A stretch of 26,533 nucleotides of DNA, from IMG/VR virus record IMGVR_UViG_3300007735_000551, positions 1 through 26,533 of that record; one strand, written 5' to 3'. Within the stretch, counting starts at the first letter, position 1. Every line of letters begins with the position of its first letter. Position numbers and translations under genes: made by a program. Below, one piece after another: positions 6,741-13,356 of the stretch. This DNA is from a virus. The notes beneath the pieces were generated by a model that ran no database searches, was not told the origin of the DNA, and saw only the letters and a program-made list of their open reading frames with translations.

Positions 6741-7517
6741 TGTCATGGTGTAAAGGCGAAAAGTCTTACATCTATTGCTTCAAATCTCAAGGATGCAAAA
6801 TATAGATTTGGGTTTACGGGAACATTAGATGGAATAGAAGTTAATAAACTTGTTCTAGAAGGTTTATTCGGACCTTCATACAAGATTATCAATACTGATG
6901 AACTGATGCAGAAAGGACATCTTTCTCAATTAGATATTCAATGTCTGATTCTCAAGCATCCACCAAAAAGGTTTGAAACCTATGAAGATGAAATTCAATA
7001 TCTGATTTCTCATGAGAAAAGAAACAAATTTATTACTAATCTTACTCTTGACTTAAAGGGAAATACTCTTGTTCTATTCAGTAGAGTAGAATCTCATGGT
7101 GCAATACTTTTTGAACAGATAAATAATAATAAGCAAGGTGACCGTAAAGTTTTCTTTATTCATGGTGGTGTAGATACAGAAGAACGAGAACTTGTAAGAG
7201 AAATTACTGAAAGTGAAAATGATGCAATCATTGTTGCTTCTTACGGCACTTTCTCTACTGGCATTAATATTAAAAATCTACATAACGTTATCTTTGCTTC
7301 TCCTAGTAAATCAAGAATCAGAAATCTCCAATCAATCGGAAGAGTTTTGAGAAAAGGAAAAAATAAAACAAAAGCAGTCTTGTATGATATTTCTGATGAT
7401 TGCACTTATAACTCAAGAAAAAATTATACTCTAAATCATCTCATTGAAAGAATTAAGATTTACTCGGAGGAAAATTTCAACTATGAAATGATAACAATAC
7501 AACTTAATAACAAATAA
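6636..7517 (+). CDS. uvsW: C-intein fused to the C-terminal half of UvsW helicase
   Basis: 293 residues. Residues 1-35 are a C-intein with block F (VYNLEVENDHNYIVEG) and block G ending CVVHN with penultimate His34 and terminal Asn35. Residue 36 is Cys (+1), and CHGVKAKSL continues the helicase DExH box begun in the ORF at 5508. The rest of the helicase follows: RFGFTGTLDG (motif III), NTLVLFSRVESHG, IIVASYGTFSTGINI (motif V) and QSIGRVLRKGKNKT (motif VI with the Arg fingers). Joined exteins give 230 + 258 = 488 residues, close to T4 UvsW (about 500). The only in-frame ATG after the preceding stops is at 6636. There is no clear ribosome site, so coupling to the small upstream frame is possible. 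Confidence 0.85.
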   Translation: MKLTQRTEIDKPEFVYNLEVENDHNYIVEGCVVHNCHGVKAKSLTSIASNLKDAKYRFGFTGTLDGIEVNKLVLEGLFGPSYKIINTDELMQKGHLSQLDIQCLILKHPPKRFETYEDEIQYLISHEKRNKFITNLTLDLKGNTLVLFSRVESHGAILFEQINNNKQGDRKVFFIHGGVDTEERELVREITESENDAIIVASYGTFSTGINIKNLHNVIFASPSKSRIRNLQSIGRVLRKGKNKTKAVLYDISDDCTYNSRKNYTLNHLIERIKIYSEENFNYEMITIQLNNK

Positions 7518-7519
7518 AA

Positions 7520-7567
7520 ATGAATCTGCAAAAGCATGATGAAAAAAAAGAAAGGAGAAAAATGTAA
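7520..7567 (+). CDS. 15-codon leader ORF ahead of the Sm-like gene
   Basis: MNLQKHDEKKERRKM followed by TAA at 7565-7567, which abuts the ATG at 7568. The ribosome site AGGAG (7553-7557) that serves the downstream gene lies inside it. It could be a coupling leader or a chance frame. Confidence 0.2.
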   Translation: MNLQKHDEKKERRKM

Positions 7568-7966
7568 ATGGGAATTGTGGAGGAAGACTTTTATGCAACA
7601 GTAAAATTTAAATCTGGTGAAGAAATATTTGCTAAAGTTTCTGCTTTTGAAGAAGAAAACAGGACTCTATTAATTATTTTAAATCCAATTGTAATAAATG
7701 AAGTTAAAAATAGAATGGGTGTATATGCATATAAGTTTGAACGTTGGCTTAAAACTACAACAGAAGATATGTTTATTGTCAATCTAAATGATGTATTAAC
7801 TCTCTCTGAATCTTTTGATATTGAGATGATATCTCTGTATCAGTCTTACGTAAGACAATTGGATAAAAACAATTCGAATCAGTTAAAAATAAGTAGAAAA
7901 ATGGGATACGTTGCTAATGTTAACGATGCTAAAGAGATCTTAGAGAAGCTCTTTAGAATTACCTAA
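7568..7966 (+). CDS. Sm-like small protein of unknown function
   Basis: 132 residues. The N-terminal half has the strand pattern of an Sm/Lsm-like barrel: YATVKFKSGEEIFAKVSAFE, LLIILNPIVI, then a Gly-Val-Tyr turn and FIVNLNDVLTLSE. The C-terminal 50 residues are helical (EMISLYQSYVRQL). The proteins at 23133 and 23461 share the SGE/D-I-A-x-(I/V)S opening and the I-x-x-x-(K/D)-(I/V)-L-T ending, so the three may be distant paralogues. T4-like cyanophages commonly carry such proteins next to uvsW and gene 55. I cannot name a function; the Sm-like fold is an inference from the strand pattern. AGGAG lies 10 bases before the start. Confidence 0.7.
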   Translation: MGIVEEDFYATVKFKSGEEIFAKVSAFEEENRTLLIILNPIVINEVKNRMGVYAYKFERWLKTTTEDMFIVNLNDVLTLSESFDIEMISLYQSYVRQLDKNNSNQLKISRKMGYVANVNDAKEILEKLFRIT

Positions 7967-8016
7967 TACTAATCTTTCAACCCTCACAAAGGTTATTATA
8001 CACAGGTTCAAATACC

Positions 8017-8045
8017 TTGTCAACTATTTGATTAAGTGCTATAAT
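8017..8045 (+). promoter_or_regulatory. Sigma70-like promoter for gp55
   Basis: -35 TTGTCA (8017-8022), 17-bp spacer, extended -10 TGCTATAAT ending at 8045. This is an early/middle host-type promoter, reasonable for the phage's own late sigma factor. Confidence 0.75.
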
Positions 8046-8088
8046 TACTACATAATAATGAATAAAATTTATGATAAGCACAGTAGTT

Positions 8089-9519
8089 ATGACGAAGAGA
8101 AAGAGGTCGGAACATTACGTTAATAATAAAGAGTTTCTTGCTGCACTTATTAAGTATCGTGAGGACGTTGAAATTGCTCACCTTCAAGATAAAAAGAAAC
8201 CAGTTATTCCTCGTTATATTGGAGAATGTTTTCTAAAGATTGCAAATCACCTTTCCTTTAAACCAAATTTTGTGAACTATATGTTCAAGGAGGATATGAT
8301 TTCTGACGGTATTGAAAACTGTTTTCATAGATCCACTATCATTCCAACAATTGAATATGGTCCAGTTGAAATTCAATCTATCTTAGGAAAAGAAGTTACT
8401 GTTAGGTGTATTGATGGAAAATGGAGAAAGGCATTTGTTAAATCCTATGGAAAACAGATGCTATATGAATATGGTTTTTCTTCATTTAATGTACCAGTAA
8501 AATGTGTTTCCCAAAAAGTAATTGCAACAGAAAATCATCGTTGGTTCGTCTCTTCAAGACGAAATAATAATAGATGTTTAAATTTTAAAGATGAGGTGGT
8601 AACTGATTTAAGGATTGGAGATTGCCTAAAAAATGCACCTATTGAAAAAATTTATGACAAAAATGCGGTACTTCACGGACTTTTATATGGAGACGGATCA
8701 GGGCACAAATCAGTTGTTTATGGCGATCCTCTGGTTGTAGCACAAGGTAATAAGTATGCAAGAATTAGGGTATGTAAACAAGACGCAGTAAAAGATGAGA
8801 TTATTGATCTTTTAACAGATTTTGGATATGAACCATCGTACCCAAAGCACGCTAATGGAGATCCTTGTTTTTATATTGGAAAATATCCATTAGTTAAAGA
8901 TTTGCCTTTTACTACAGATCCTGAATATATTGCGGGATTTATCTATGGTTGGTGGTTAGCCGATGGGCACAAAACAACATCAACCAATAGATTGCAAATA
9001 AGTACCAGTAATCAATGTGCTGCTGAATGGTTGATTTCTTATGCAGCGTATGCTGGATATCATATTGTTAGTCATAGAGTGGTAGAAAGAAAAGATGGTG
9101 ACGGATCATTCGATAACGGAAAAAACTTAAACGTTATTACTTTAGCTAAACCAGAGCATTATGAACCAAAAGTTAGGTATATTAAAGAATATTGTGAAGA
9201 TGAAGTATTTTGCTTGGAAGAACCGGAAACTAACTCATTCATTCTAGGAAATGGACTACTTACGGGCAATTGTATACAGTATATTCACAATTTCAATCCA
9301 GAGAAATCACAAAACCCATTTGCATATTTTACTCAAATTATTCATTTTGCATTTCTCCGCCGTATTCAAAGAGAAAAGCGTCAGTTAGAAATCAAAAATA
9401 AAATTCTTGAACGATCTGGATACAATGAAGTCTTTACAGATGATAACACTATTGATGGTGGGAACTATTCTGATTTTAACTCAATAAAAGATTCAGTTCA
9501 TAGTAAGACAAGGTATTAA
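8089..9519 (+). CDS. 55: Late sigma factor gp55 interrupted by an intein
   Basis: The precursor starts at MTKRKRSEHYVNNKEFL; an upstream in-frame ATG at 8071 adds six residues and is less like the family. Residue numbers here count from 8071. N-extein residues to 83 end DMISDGIEN, and the C-extein 401-482 begins CIQYIHNFNPEKSQNPFAYF. Joined, these give about 160 residues, near T4 gp55 (185), with the conserved sigma region 2 segment (FLKIANHLSFKPNFVNY, then the NPFAYFTQIIHFAFLRRI helix). gp55 directs host RNA polymerase to TATAAATA promoters, several of which are in this window. The 317-residue intein between Asn83 and Cys401 must be removed for activity because it cuts the promoter-recognition region. 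A sigma70-like promoter precedes the gene. Confidence 0.88.
   Translation: MTKRKRSEHYVNNKEFLAALIKYREDVEIAHLQDKKKPVIPRYIGECFLKIANHLSFKPNFVNYMFKEDMISDGIENCFHRSTIIPTIEYGPVEIQSILGKEVTVRCIDGKWRKAFVKSYGKQMLYEYGFSSFNVPVKCVSQKVIATENHRWFVSSRRNNNRCLNFKDEVVTDLRIGDCLKNAPIEKIYDKNAVLHGLLYGDGSGHKSVVYGDPLVVAQGNKYARIRVCKQDAVKDEIIDLLTDFGYEPSYPKHANGDPCFYIGKYPLVKDLPFTTDPEYIAGFIYGWWLADGHKTTSTNRLQISTSNQCAAEWLISYAAYAGYHIVSHRVVERKDGDGSFDNGKNLNVITLAKPEHYEPKVRYIKEYCEDEVFCLEEPETNSFILGNGLLTGNCIQYIHNFNPEKSQNPFAYFTQIIHFAFLRRIQREKRQLEIKNKILERSGYNEVFTDDNTIDGGNYSDFNSIKDSVHSKTRY
8320..9270 (+). mobile_element. Intein with LAGLIDADG-type homing endonuclease in gp55
   Basis: 317 codons from Cys (8320) to Asn (9268-9270), with Cys as the +1 residue. 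The splicing block B is VIATENHRWFVSS (TxxH). Two LAGLIDADG-like helices, LHGLLYGDGS and IAGFIYGWWLADGH, lie about 85 residues apart and supply the acidic residues Asp208 and Asp298 (precursor numbering). The C-terminal junction is LLTGN followed by Cys, so the usual penultimate His is Gly, and block F carries Ser where His or Asn is common (ETNSFILGNG). It is probably an active homing element, since the frame is intact. Confidence 0.85.
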
Positions 9520-9541
9520 CTTGTCCCATAGTGTATAATAA

Positions 9542-9919
9542 ATAAAACACTATAAGGAAAAGGGTAAAAAAAGACTAGATAAATGGAGAGAAGAAAATCC
9601 TGAAAAATATAAAGAGCAATATAAAAATAATATTGCTAAACAAAAATGTAGTGAATAATATTATAACAATAAAGATAGTGTAAAAAATACTTATTTACAG
9701 ACAAACTATGGAATTACTTTAGAAGATTATAATTTTTTGTTAGAAAAGCAAAATGAAAAATTTAAAATATGTAATAATGAATGTCCCGCTGGAAAAAGTT
9801 TAGCAGTAGACCATAATCACAAAACTGGAAAAGTTAGGGGATTATTGTGTAAAAATTGTAATATTGGTTTGGGAATGTTTTTTGATAATCTTGACTTTTT
9901 GGAATCTGCTGTGCTATAA
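9542..9919 (+). pseudogene. Endonuclease VII/HNH-like gene broken by a stop codon
   Basis: One reading frame runs from a stop at 9539 to TAA at 9917. It resembles phage recombination endonuclease VII/HNH proteins: a basic leader (KKRLDKWREENPEKYKEQYK), then NYGITLEDYNFLLEKQNEKF, LAVDHNHKTGKVRGLLCKNC and IGLGMF. The core DHxHxTGxxRGLLCxxCNxGLG motif is well preserved, but the first zinc-binding pair reads CNNEC instead of CxxC. An in-frame TAA at 9656-9658 interrupts the leader, and no ATG opens the frame. The end is also shorter than usual. I read it as a decaying homing endonuclease inserted between 55 and 47. Internal initiation at a TTG near 9737 would give a 60-residue piece of doubtful activity. 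This covers the 423-base gap between 55 and 47. Confidence 0.7.
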
Positions 9920-9920
9920 T
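9891..9920 (+). promoter_or_regulatory. Sigma70-like promoter for gp47
   Basis: -35 TTGACT (9891-9896), 18-bp spacer, extended -10 TGCTATAAT ending at 9920, 22 bases before the gp47 start. The -35 element lies inside the 3' end of the endonuclease pseudogene. Confidence 0.75.
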
Positions 9921-9942
9921 TAAAGTCTAGTTAAAATATTCT

Positions 9943-10977
9943 ATGCGCATTTGTTTAATTACGGACACTCATTGGGCCGCACGTAAATCTTCTAAACATC
10001 TTCATGATTATTTTGAATTATTTTACAAAAATGTATTTTTCCCCACTCTTGAAGAGCAAGAAATAGAAACTGTTATTCATATGGGAGATGCTTTTGATAG
10101 TCGTAAAAGTATTGATTTTTGGGGATTAGATTGGACACGTAGAGTGGTTTTGGATCCACTTTCAAAATATAATGTTCATATGGTTGTGGGAAACCATGAC
10201 ATTTTTTTTCGTAATTCGAATAAAATAAACTCTCCTCAACTTCTACTAAAAGATTATACGAATATTCAAACATATTCATCTCCAACTGAAATTAAAGTTG
10301 ATAATTTAAATGTACTTTTACTTCCATGGATTTGTACTGAAAATGAAGAAGAGTCACTTAAGGCAATTAAAAATACTAAATGTAAAGTTGCAATGGGGCA
10401 TTTAGAACTGAATGGATTTGAAGCCTATCGTGGACATACAATGGATGACGGAATGAATTCTGCAGTATTTGATGGGTTTTTTAAAGTATTTTCTGGTCAT
10501 TATCATACTCGCTCAAATAATGGAAAAATATTTTATTTGGGCAATCCTTATGAAATGTATTGGAATGATGTGAATGATACTCGTGGATTTCATATTTTTG
10601 ATACTGAAACACTAGAACATATTCCTGTAAATAATCCTTATCGAATGTATTATGTCATTCACTATGAGGATACGAATTATCAGACATTTGATACTCGTGA
10701 GTATAAGAATAAGATTGTCAAGGTGATAGTTCGCAAAAAAACAAATACTAAAATGTTTGATAAGTTTATTGATAAACTTTACAATTCAAATGTTGCAGAA
10801 CTTAAAATTGTTGAAAATTTTCAGGATTGTGAAAATGAAGATTTTGAGGCATTTGAATCTGAAGACACTCTTGCTATTTTGAATAGGTATATCGATGAAT
10901 CAGAAATAACTTTTGATAAATCAATAATTCAAAGAATGATGCAGGAAATTTATCGAGAAGCGTGTGAGTTAGTCTAA
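9943..10977 (+). CDS. 47: Recombination endonuclease subunit gp47 (Mre11-like)
   Basis: 344 residues, matching T4 gp47 (339). It is the calcineurin-like nuclease subunit that works with gp46 to resect double-strand ends for phage recombination and recombination-dependent replication. Metal-binding motifs in order: DTH at 8-10, HMGDAFDSRK with Asp49, GNHD at 83-86, GHLE near 158, and GHYHTR near 187. The C-terminal third is the gp46-binding region. It has its own sigma70-like promoter and is followed one base later by a small gene and then gp46. Confidence 0.95.
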   Translation: MRICLITDTHWAARKSSKHLHDYFELFYKNVFFPTLEEQEIETVIHMGDAFDSRKSIDFWGLDWTRRVVLDPLSKYNVHMVVGNHDIFFRNSNKINSPQLLLKDYTNIQTYSSPTEIKVDNLNVLLLPWICTENEEESLKAIKNTKCKVAMGHLELNGFEAYRGHTMDDGMNSAVFDGFFKVFSGHYHTRSNNGKIFYLGNPYEMYWNDVNDTRGFHIFDTETLEHIPVNNPYRMYYVIHYEDTNYQTFDTREYKNKIVKVIVRKKTNTKMFDKFIDKLYNSNVAELKIVENFQDCENEDFEAFESEDTLAILNRYIDESEITFDKSIIQRMMQEIYREACELV

Positions 10978-10978
10978 A

Positions 10979-11236
10979 ATGTTTATACTAACAATTTTGG
11001 GTAAAGAGGAAGAAGGAGCATATTCAGTTATTGATGAAGATGGGGATAAAGTATTATATCTTTTTGAGGAAGAGGATGATGCAGACAGATATGCTATGAT
11101 GTTAGAAGAGGGTGAATATCCGGAAATGAATGTGATTGAAATTGAAGACGAACTTATACTAAAAACTTGTGACATATACGATTATAAGTATACAATTATT
11201 ACCTCAGACGATATTGTAATCCCCCCAAAATATTAA
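10979..11236 (+). CDS. DUF3110-like small acidic protein
   Basis: 85 residues, very acidic. The segment VLYLFEEEDDADRYAMMLEE followed by GEYPEMNVIEIEDE resembles the DUF3110 family of cyanobacteria (VLMFE.EDDA.RFA.LLE.QDFP...VE.ID). Function is unknown. It lies between the two subunits of the gp46/gp47 nuclease, one base after gp47 and two bases before gp46, so it is certainly cotranscribed. The family match supports a cyanobacterial host or a host-derived origin. Confidence 0.6.
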   Translation: MFILTILGKEEEGAYSVIDEDGDKVLYLFEEEDDADRYAMMLEEGEYPEMNVIEIEDELILKTCDIYDYKYTIITSDDIVIPPKY

Positions 11237-11238
11237 TC

Positions 11239-12954
11239 ATGATTACCTTTAAAAAAATTAGATGGAGAAACTTTCTTTCTACAGGACAGCATTTCACGGA
11301 AGTTAATTTTACAAAAAATAAAACTAACTTGATTGTGGGAGCAAATGGCGCGGGAAAATCAACTCTTCTAGATGCCCTCACATTTGCTCTCTTCAACAAA
11401 GCATTTCGTAAAATTAACAAAAATCAACTTTCCAATAGCACCAACGAAAAGGATTGTGTTGTTGAAGTTGAGTTTTCTATAAACAATAAAAATTATTTGG
11501 TTCGTCGTGGAATAAGACCTAATATTTTTGATATTGAGGTGAATGGGACACAATTACATAGGGAAGCAGATGATCGTGCAAATCAAAAAATTCTAGAAGA
11601 AAATATTCTAAAAGTTAATTATCGCAGTTTTACGCAGATTGTAATTCTGGGTTCAAGCACCTTTGTGCCTTTTATGCAATTGACTACTATAAATCGTCGT
11701 GAAGTCATTGAAGACTTGCTGGATATTCGTATCTTTTCTGCAATGAATAATATCATTAAAGATAAGATTCGCCAGCAGAAGGAGCAGATTAAATCATTAG
11801 AACTTAAGAAAGAATTAATTAAAGATAAGGTTCAAATGCAAAAGAACTTTATTGAAAAATTGGAAAGTCGTGGTAAAGATAATATTAATGCTAACAAACA
11901 GAAGATTACTAATTTGATTTCTGAAGTTGATATTTATATGCTTCAAAACTCAACAACAGAAGAAAGTATCTTTGGATATGTTAAAGAGCAGGAAGATGTT
12001 ACTGGAGCAACTGATAAACTGAGGAAGTTGGGTAACCTGAAAGGTAAAATATCCCAAAAAGTATCTACCATTACTAAAGAGCATAAGTTCTTCACAGAAA
12101 ATACGGTTTGTCCTACCTGCACACAAACAATTGAAGAAGAGTTTCGGTTAAATAGGATTGCCGATGCTCAAAATAGTGCAAAGGAACTTCAACAAGGTTA
12201 CAAAGACCTTGAAGATACCATAAAACTAGAAGAAGAAAGAGAACGTCAATTTATTGCTCTATCTAAGGAGATTACGAAACTCAACAATGATATTTCTCAA
12301 AACAATGCTAGGATTTCCTCTAACCAACGACAGGTTAGGGATCTGGAAAGTGAAGTTCAAACACTTACCCAACAACTTGAAAATAAAAATACTGAGCACG
12401 AAAAGTTAGAAGAGTTTCAGACTAGTCTTCAAAAAATATTTGAAGATTTGGGAACTAAAAAGGAAGAGATTGTTCATTATGATTTTGCATATTCTCTTCT
12501 CAAAGATGATGGTGTAAAAACCAAAATTATCAAAAAATATCTGCCATTCATCAATCAGCAGGTGAATCGTTATTTACAGATGATGGATTTTTATATTAAT
12601 TTTGAATTGGATTCGGAATTTAATGAGAGTATCAAGTCTCCTATTCACGAAAACTTCTCTTATAGTTCTTTTAGTGAAGGTGAGAAGGCAAAAATTAACC
12701 TTGCTCTTGTATTTGCTTGGAGAGAAATTGCAAGAGTTAAGAACTCTGTAAATTGCAATATTCTTTTATTTGATGAGGTTTTTGACTCTTCTCTGGATAG
12801 TTTTGGAACTGATGAGTTTCTAAAAATTATTAAGTATGTTATTAAAGATACTAATGTTTTTGTAATTTCACACAAATCTGGATTAGAAGAAAAGTTTGAA
12901 TCAACACTTAAATTTGAAAAGAAAGGTGGATTCTCATATAAAACTGAATCATAA
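11239..12954 (+). CDS. 46: Recombination endonuclease subunit gp46 (Rad50-like)
   Basis: 571 residues, near T4 gp46 (560). It is the SMC-like ATPase partner of gp47. Walker A GANGAGKST with Lys40 is at the N-terminus, followed by a Q-loop region and a long coiled coil (about 170-415) with the zinc hook CPTC at 291-294 at its apex. The ABC signature SFSEGEKAKINLALVFAW and Walker B ILLFDEVFDSSLD follow, and the D-loop/switch His lies in FVISHKSG. The last 25 bases of the gene, including the stop, are nearly duplicated 66 bp downstream (12996-13020). Confidence 0.95.
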   Translation: MITFKKIRWRNFLSTGQHFTEVNFTKNKTNLIVGANGAGKSTLLDALTFALFNKAFRKINKNQLSNSTNEKDCVVEVEFSINNKNYLVRRGIRPNIFDIEVNGTQLHREADDRANQKILEENILKVNYRSFTQIVILGSSTFVPFMQLTTINRREVIEDLLDIRIFSAMNNIIKDKIRQQKEQIKSLELKKELIKDKVQMQKNFIEKLESRGKDNINANKQKITNLISEVDIYMLQNSTTEESIFGYVKEQEDVTGATDKLRKLGNLKGKISQKVSTITKEHKFFTENTVCPTCTQTIEEEFRLNRIADAQNSAKELQQGYKDLEDTIKLEEERERQFIALSKEITKLNNDISQNNARISSNQRQVRDLESEVQTLTQQLENKNTEHEKLEEFQTSLQKIFEDLGTKKEEIVHYDFAYSLLKDDGVKTKIIKKYLPFINQQVNRYLQMMDFYINFELDSEFNESIKSPIHENFSYSSFSEGEKAKINLALVFAWREIARVKNSVNCNILLFDEVFDSSLDSFGTDEFLKIIKYVIKDTNVFVISHKSGLEEKFESTLKFEKKGGFSYKTES

Positions 12955-13020
12955 GACAATAAATAAAGTGGCACATCCTCCTTGCACAGGTAAGAATTCT
13001 CATATAAAGTAGAATCATAA
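12930..13020. repeat. 25-bp imperfect direct repeat of the gp46 3' end
   Basis: The sequence ATTCTCATATAAA-NNN-GAATCATAA occurs at 12930-12954 (NNN = ACT, coding the gp46 C-terminus and stop) and again at 12996-13020 (NNN = GTA). The 41-base spacer has no gene. This looks like a recombination or insertion scar at the end of gp46. Confidence 0.85.
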
Positions 13021-13032
13021 ACAAACAGAACA

Positions 13033-13302
13033 ATGCAAGTCCCGAATCGCTACCATCATTCCAAGAAGGATCAGAAACGCCATCTCAAACCTCAAGCACT
13101 GAGGCAAGCAAAGGCACGTCGCCAAGCACTCAAGAAGCGTCTCAACTCCAGAGACGCTTCTTTTTTTATAAATATTGATAATTTAAATAAGTTTTGTAAA
13201 GAAAATAAATTAACAACAACTCGTATGAGAAGTGTTATAATAGGTATCAATACTCATCATAAGGGTTGGACCGCTGTGACGGTTAAAGAACTGTCCAAAT
13301 GA
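13033..13302 (+). CDS. Composite small basic ORF with NUMOD-like tail
   Basis: 89 residues in two unlike parts. Residues 1-44 are strongly basic (NRYHHSKKDQKRHLKPQALR, then QAKARRQALKKRL), a possible small nucleic-acid-binding protein that I do not recognise. Residues 47-83 (NLNKFCKENKLTTTRMRSVI then THHKGWT) match the NUMOD1-type DNA-recognition module found at the C-terminus of homing endonucleases. The DNA joining the parts is a perfect intrinsic terminator hairpin (13132-13168) that is itself translated. The likely history is a short gene ending in a terminator, followed by the remnant of a homing endonuclease that happens to be in frame. Whether the full length is made is uncertain. Confidence 0.5.
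   Translation: MQVPNRYHHSKKDQKRHLKPQALRQAKARRQALKKRLNSRDASFFINIDNLNKFCKENKLTTTRMRSVIIGINTHHKGWTAVTVKELSK
13132..13168 (+). terminator. Intrinsic terminator inside the composite ORF
   Basis: AAGAAGCGTCTC (13132-13143) pairs with GAGACGCTTCTT (13151-13162) as a 12-bp stem with a 7-base loop, running into a T tract to 13167. It probably ends the 47-46 transcript. Confidence 0.88.
13171..13302 (+). pseudogene. Remnant of a homing endonuclease C-terminus (NUMOD1-like)
   Basis: The translated stretch NLNKFCKENKLTTTRMRSVI, continuing to HHKGWTAV, fits the helix-turn-helix module that follows GIY-YIG or HNH domains. No nuclease domain is present nearby on either strand. It therefore appears to be the tail of a deleted endonuclease. 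Confidence 0.55.
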
Positions 13303-13356
13303 CGGTGAGATTGAAAATTTTTTTGATATGATACTGAAACAATCAAACAAACTCAA

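Noticed and set aside
9534-9539. TATAAT between gp55 and the endonuclease pseudogene
   Set aside because: No -35 at proper spacing, and it serves only a broken gene.
13311-13332. TTGAAA plus TATGAT as promoter for the CobT-like gene
   Set aside because: The spacer is only 10 bp. An extended -10 (TGATATGAT) remains possible but is too weak to list.
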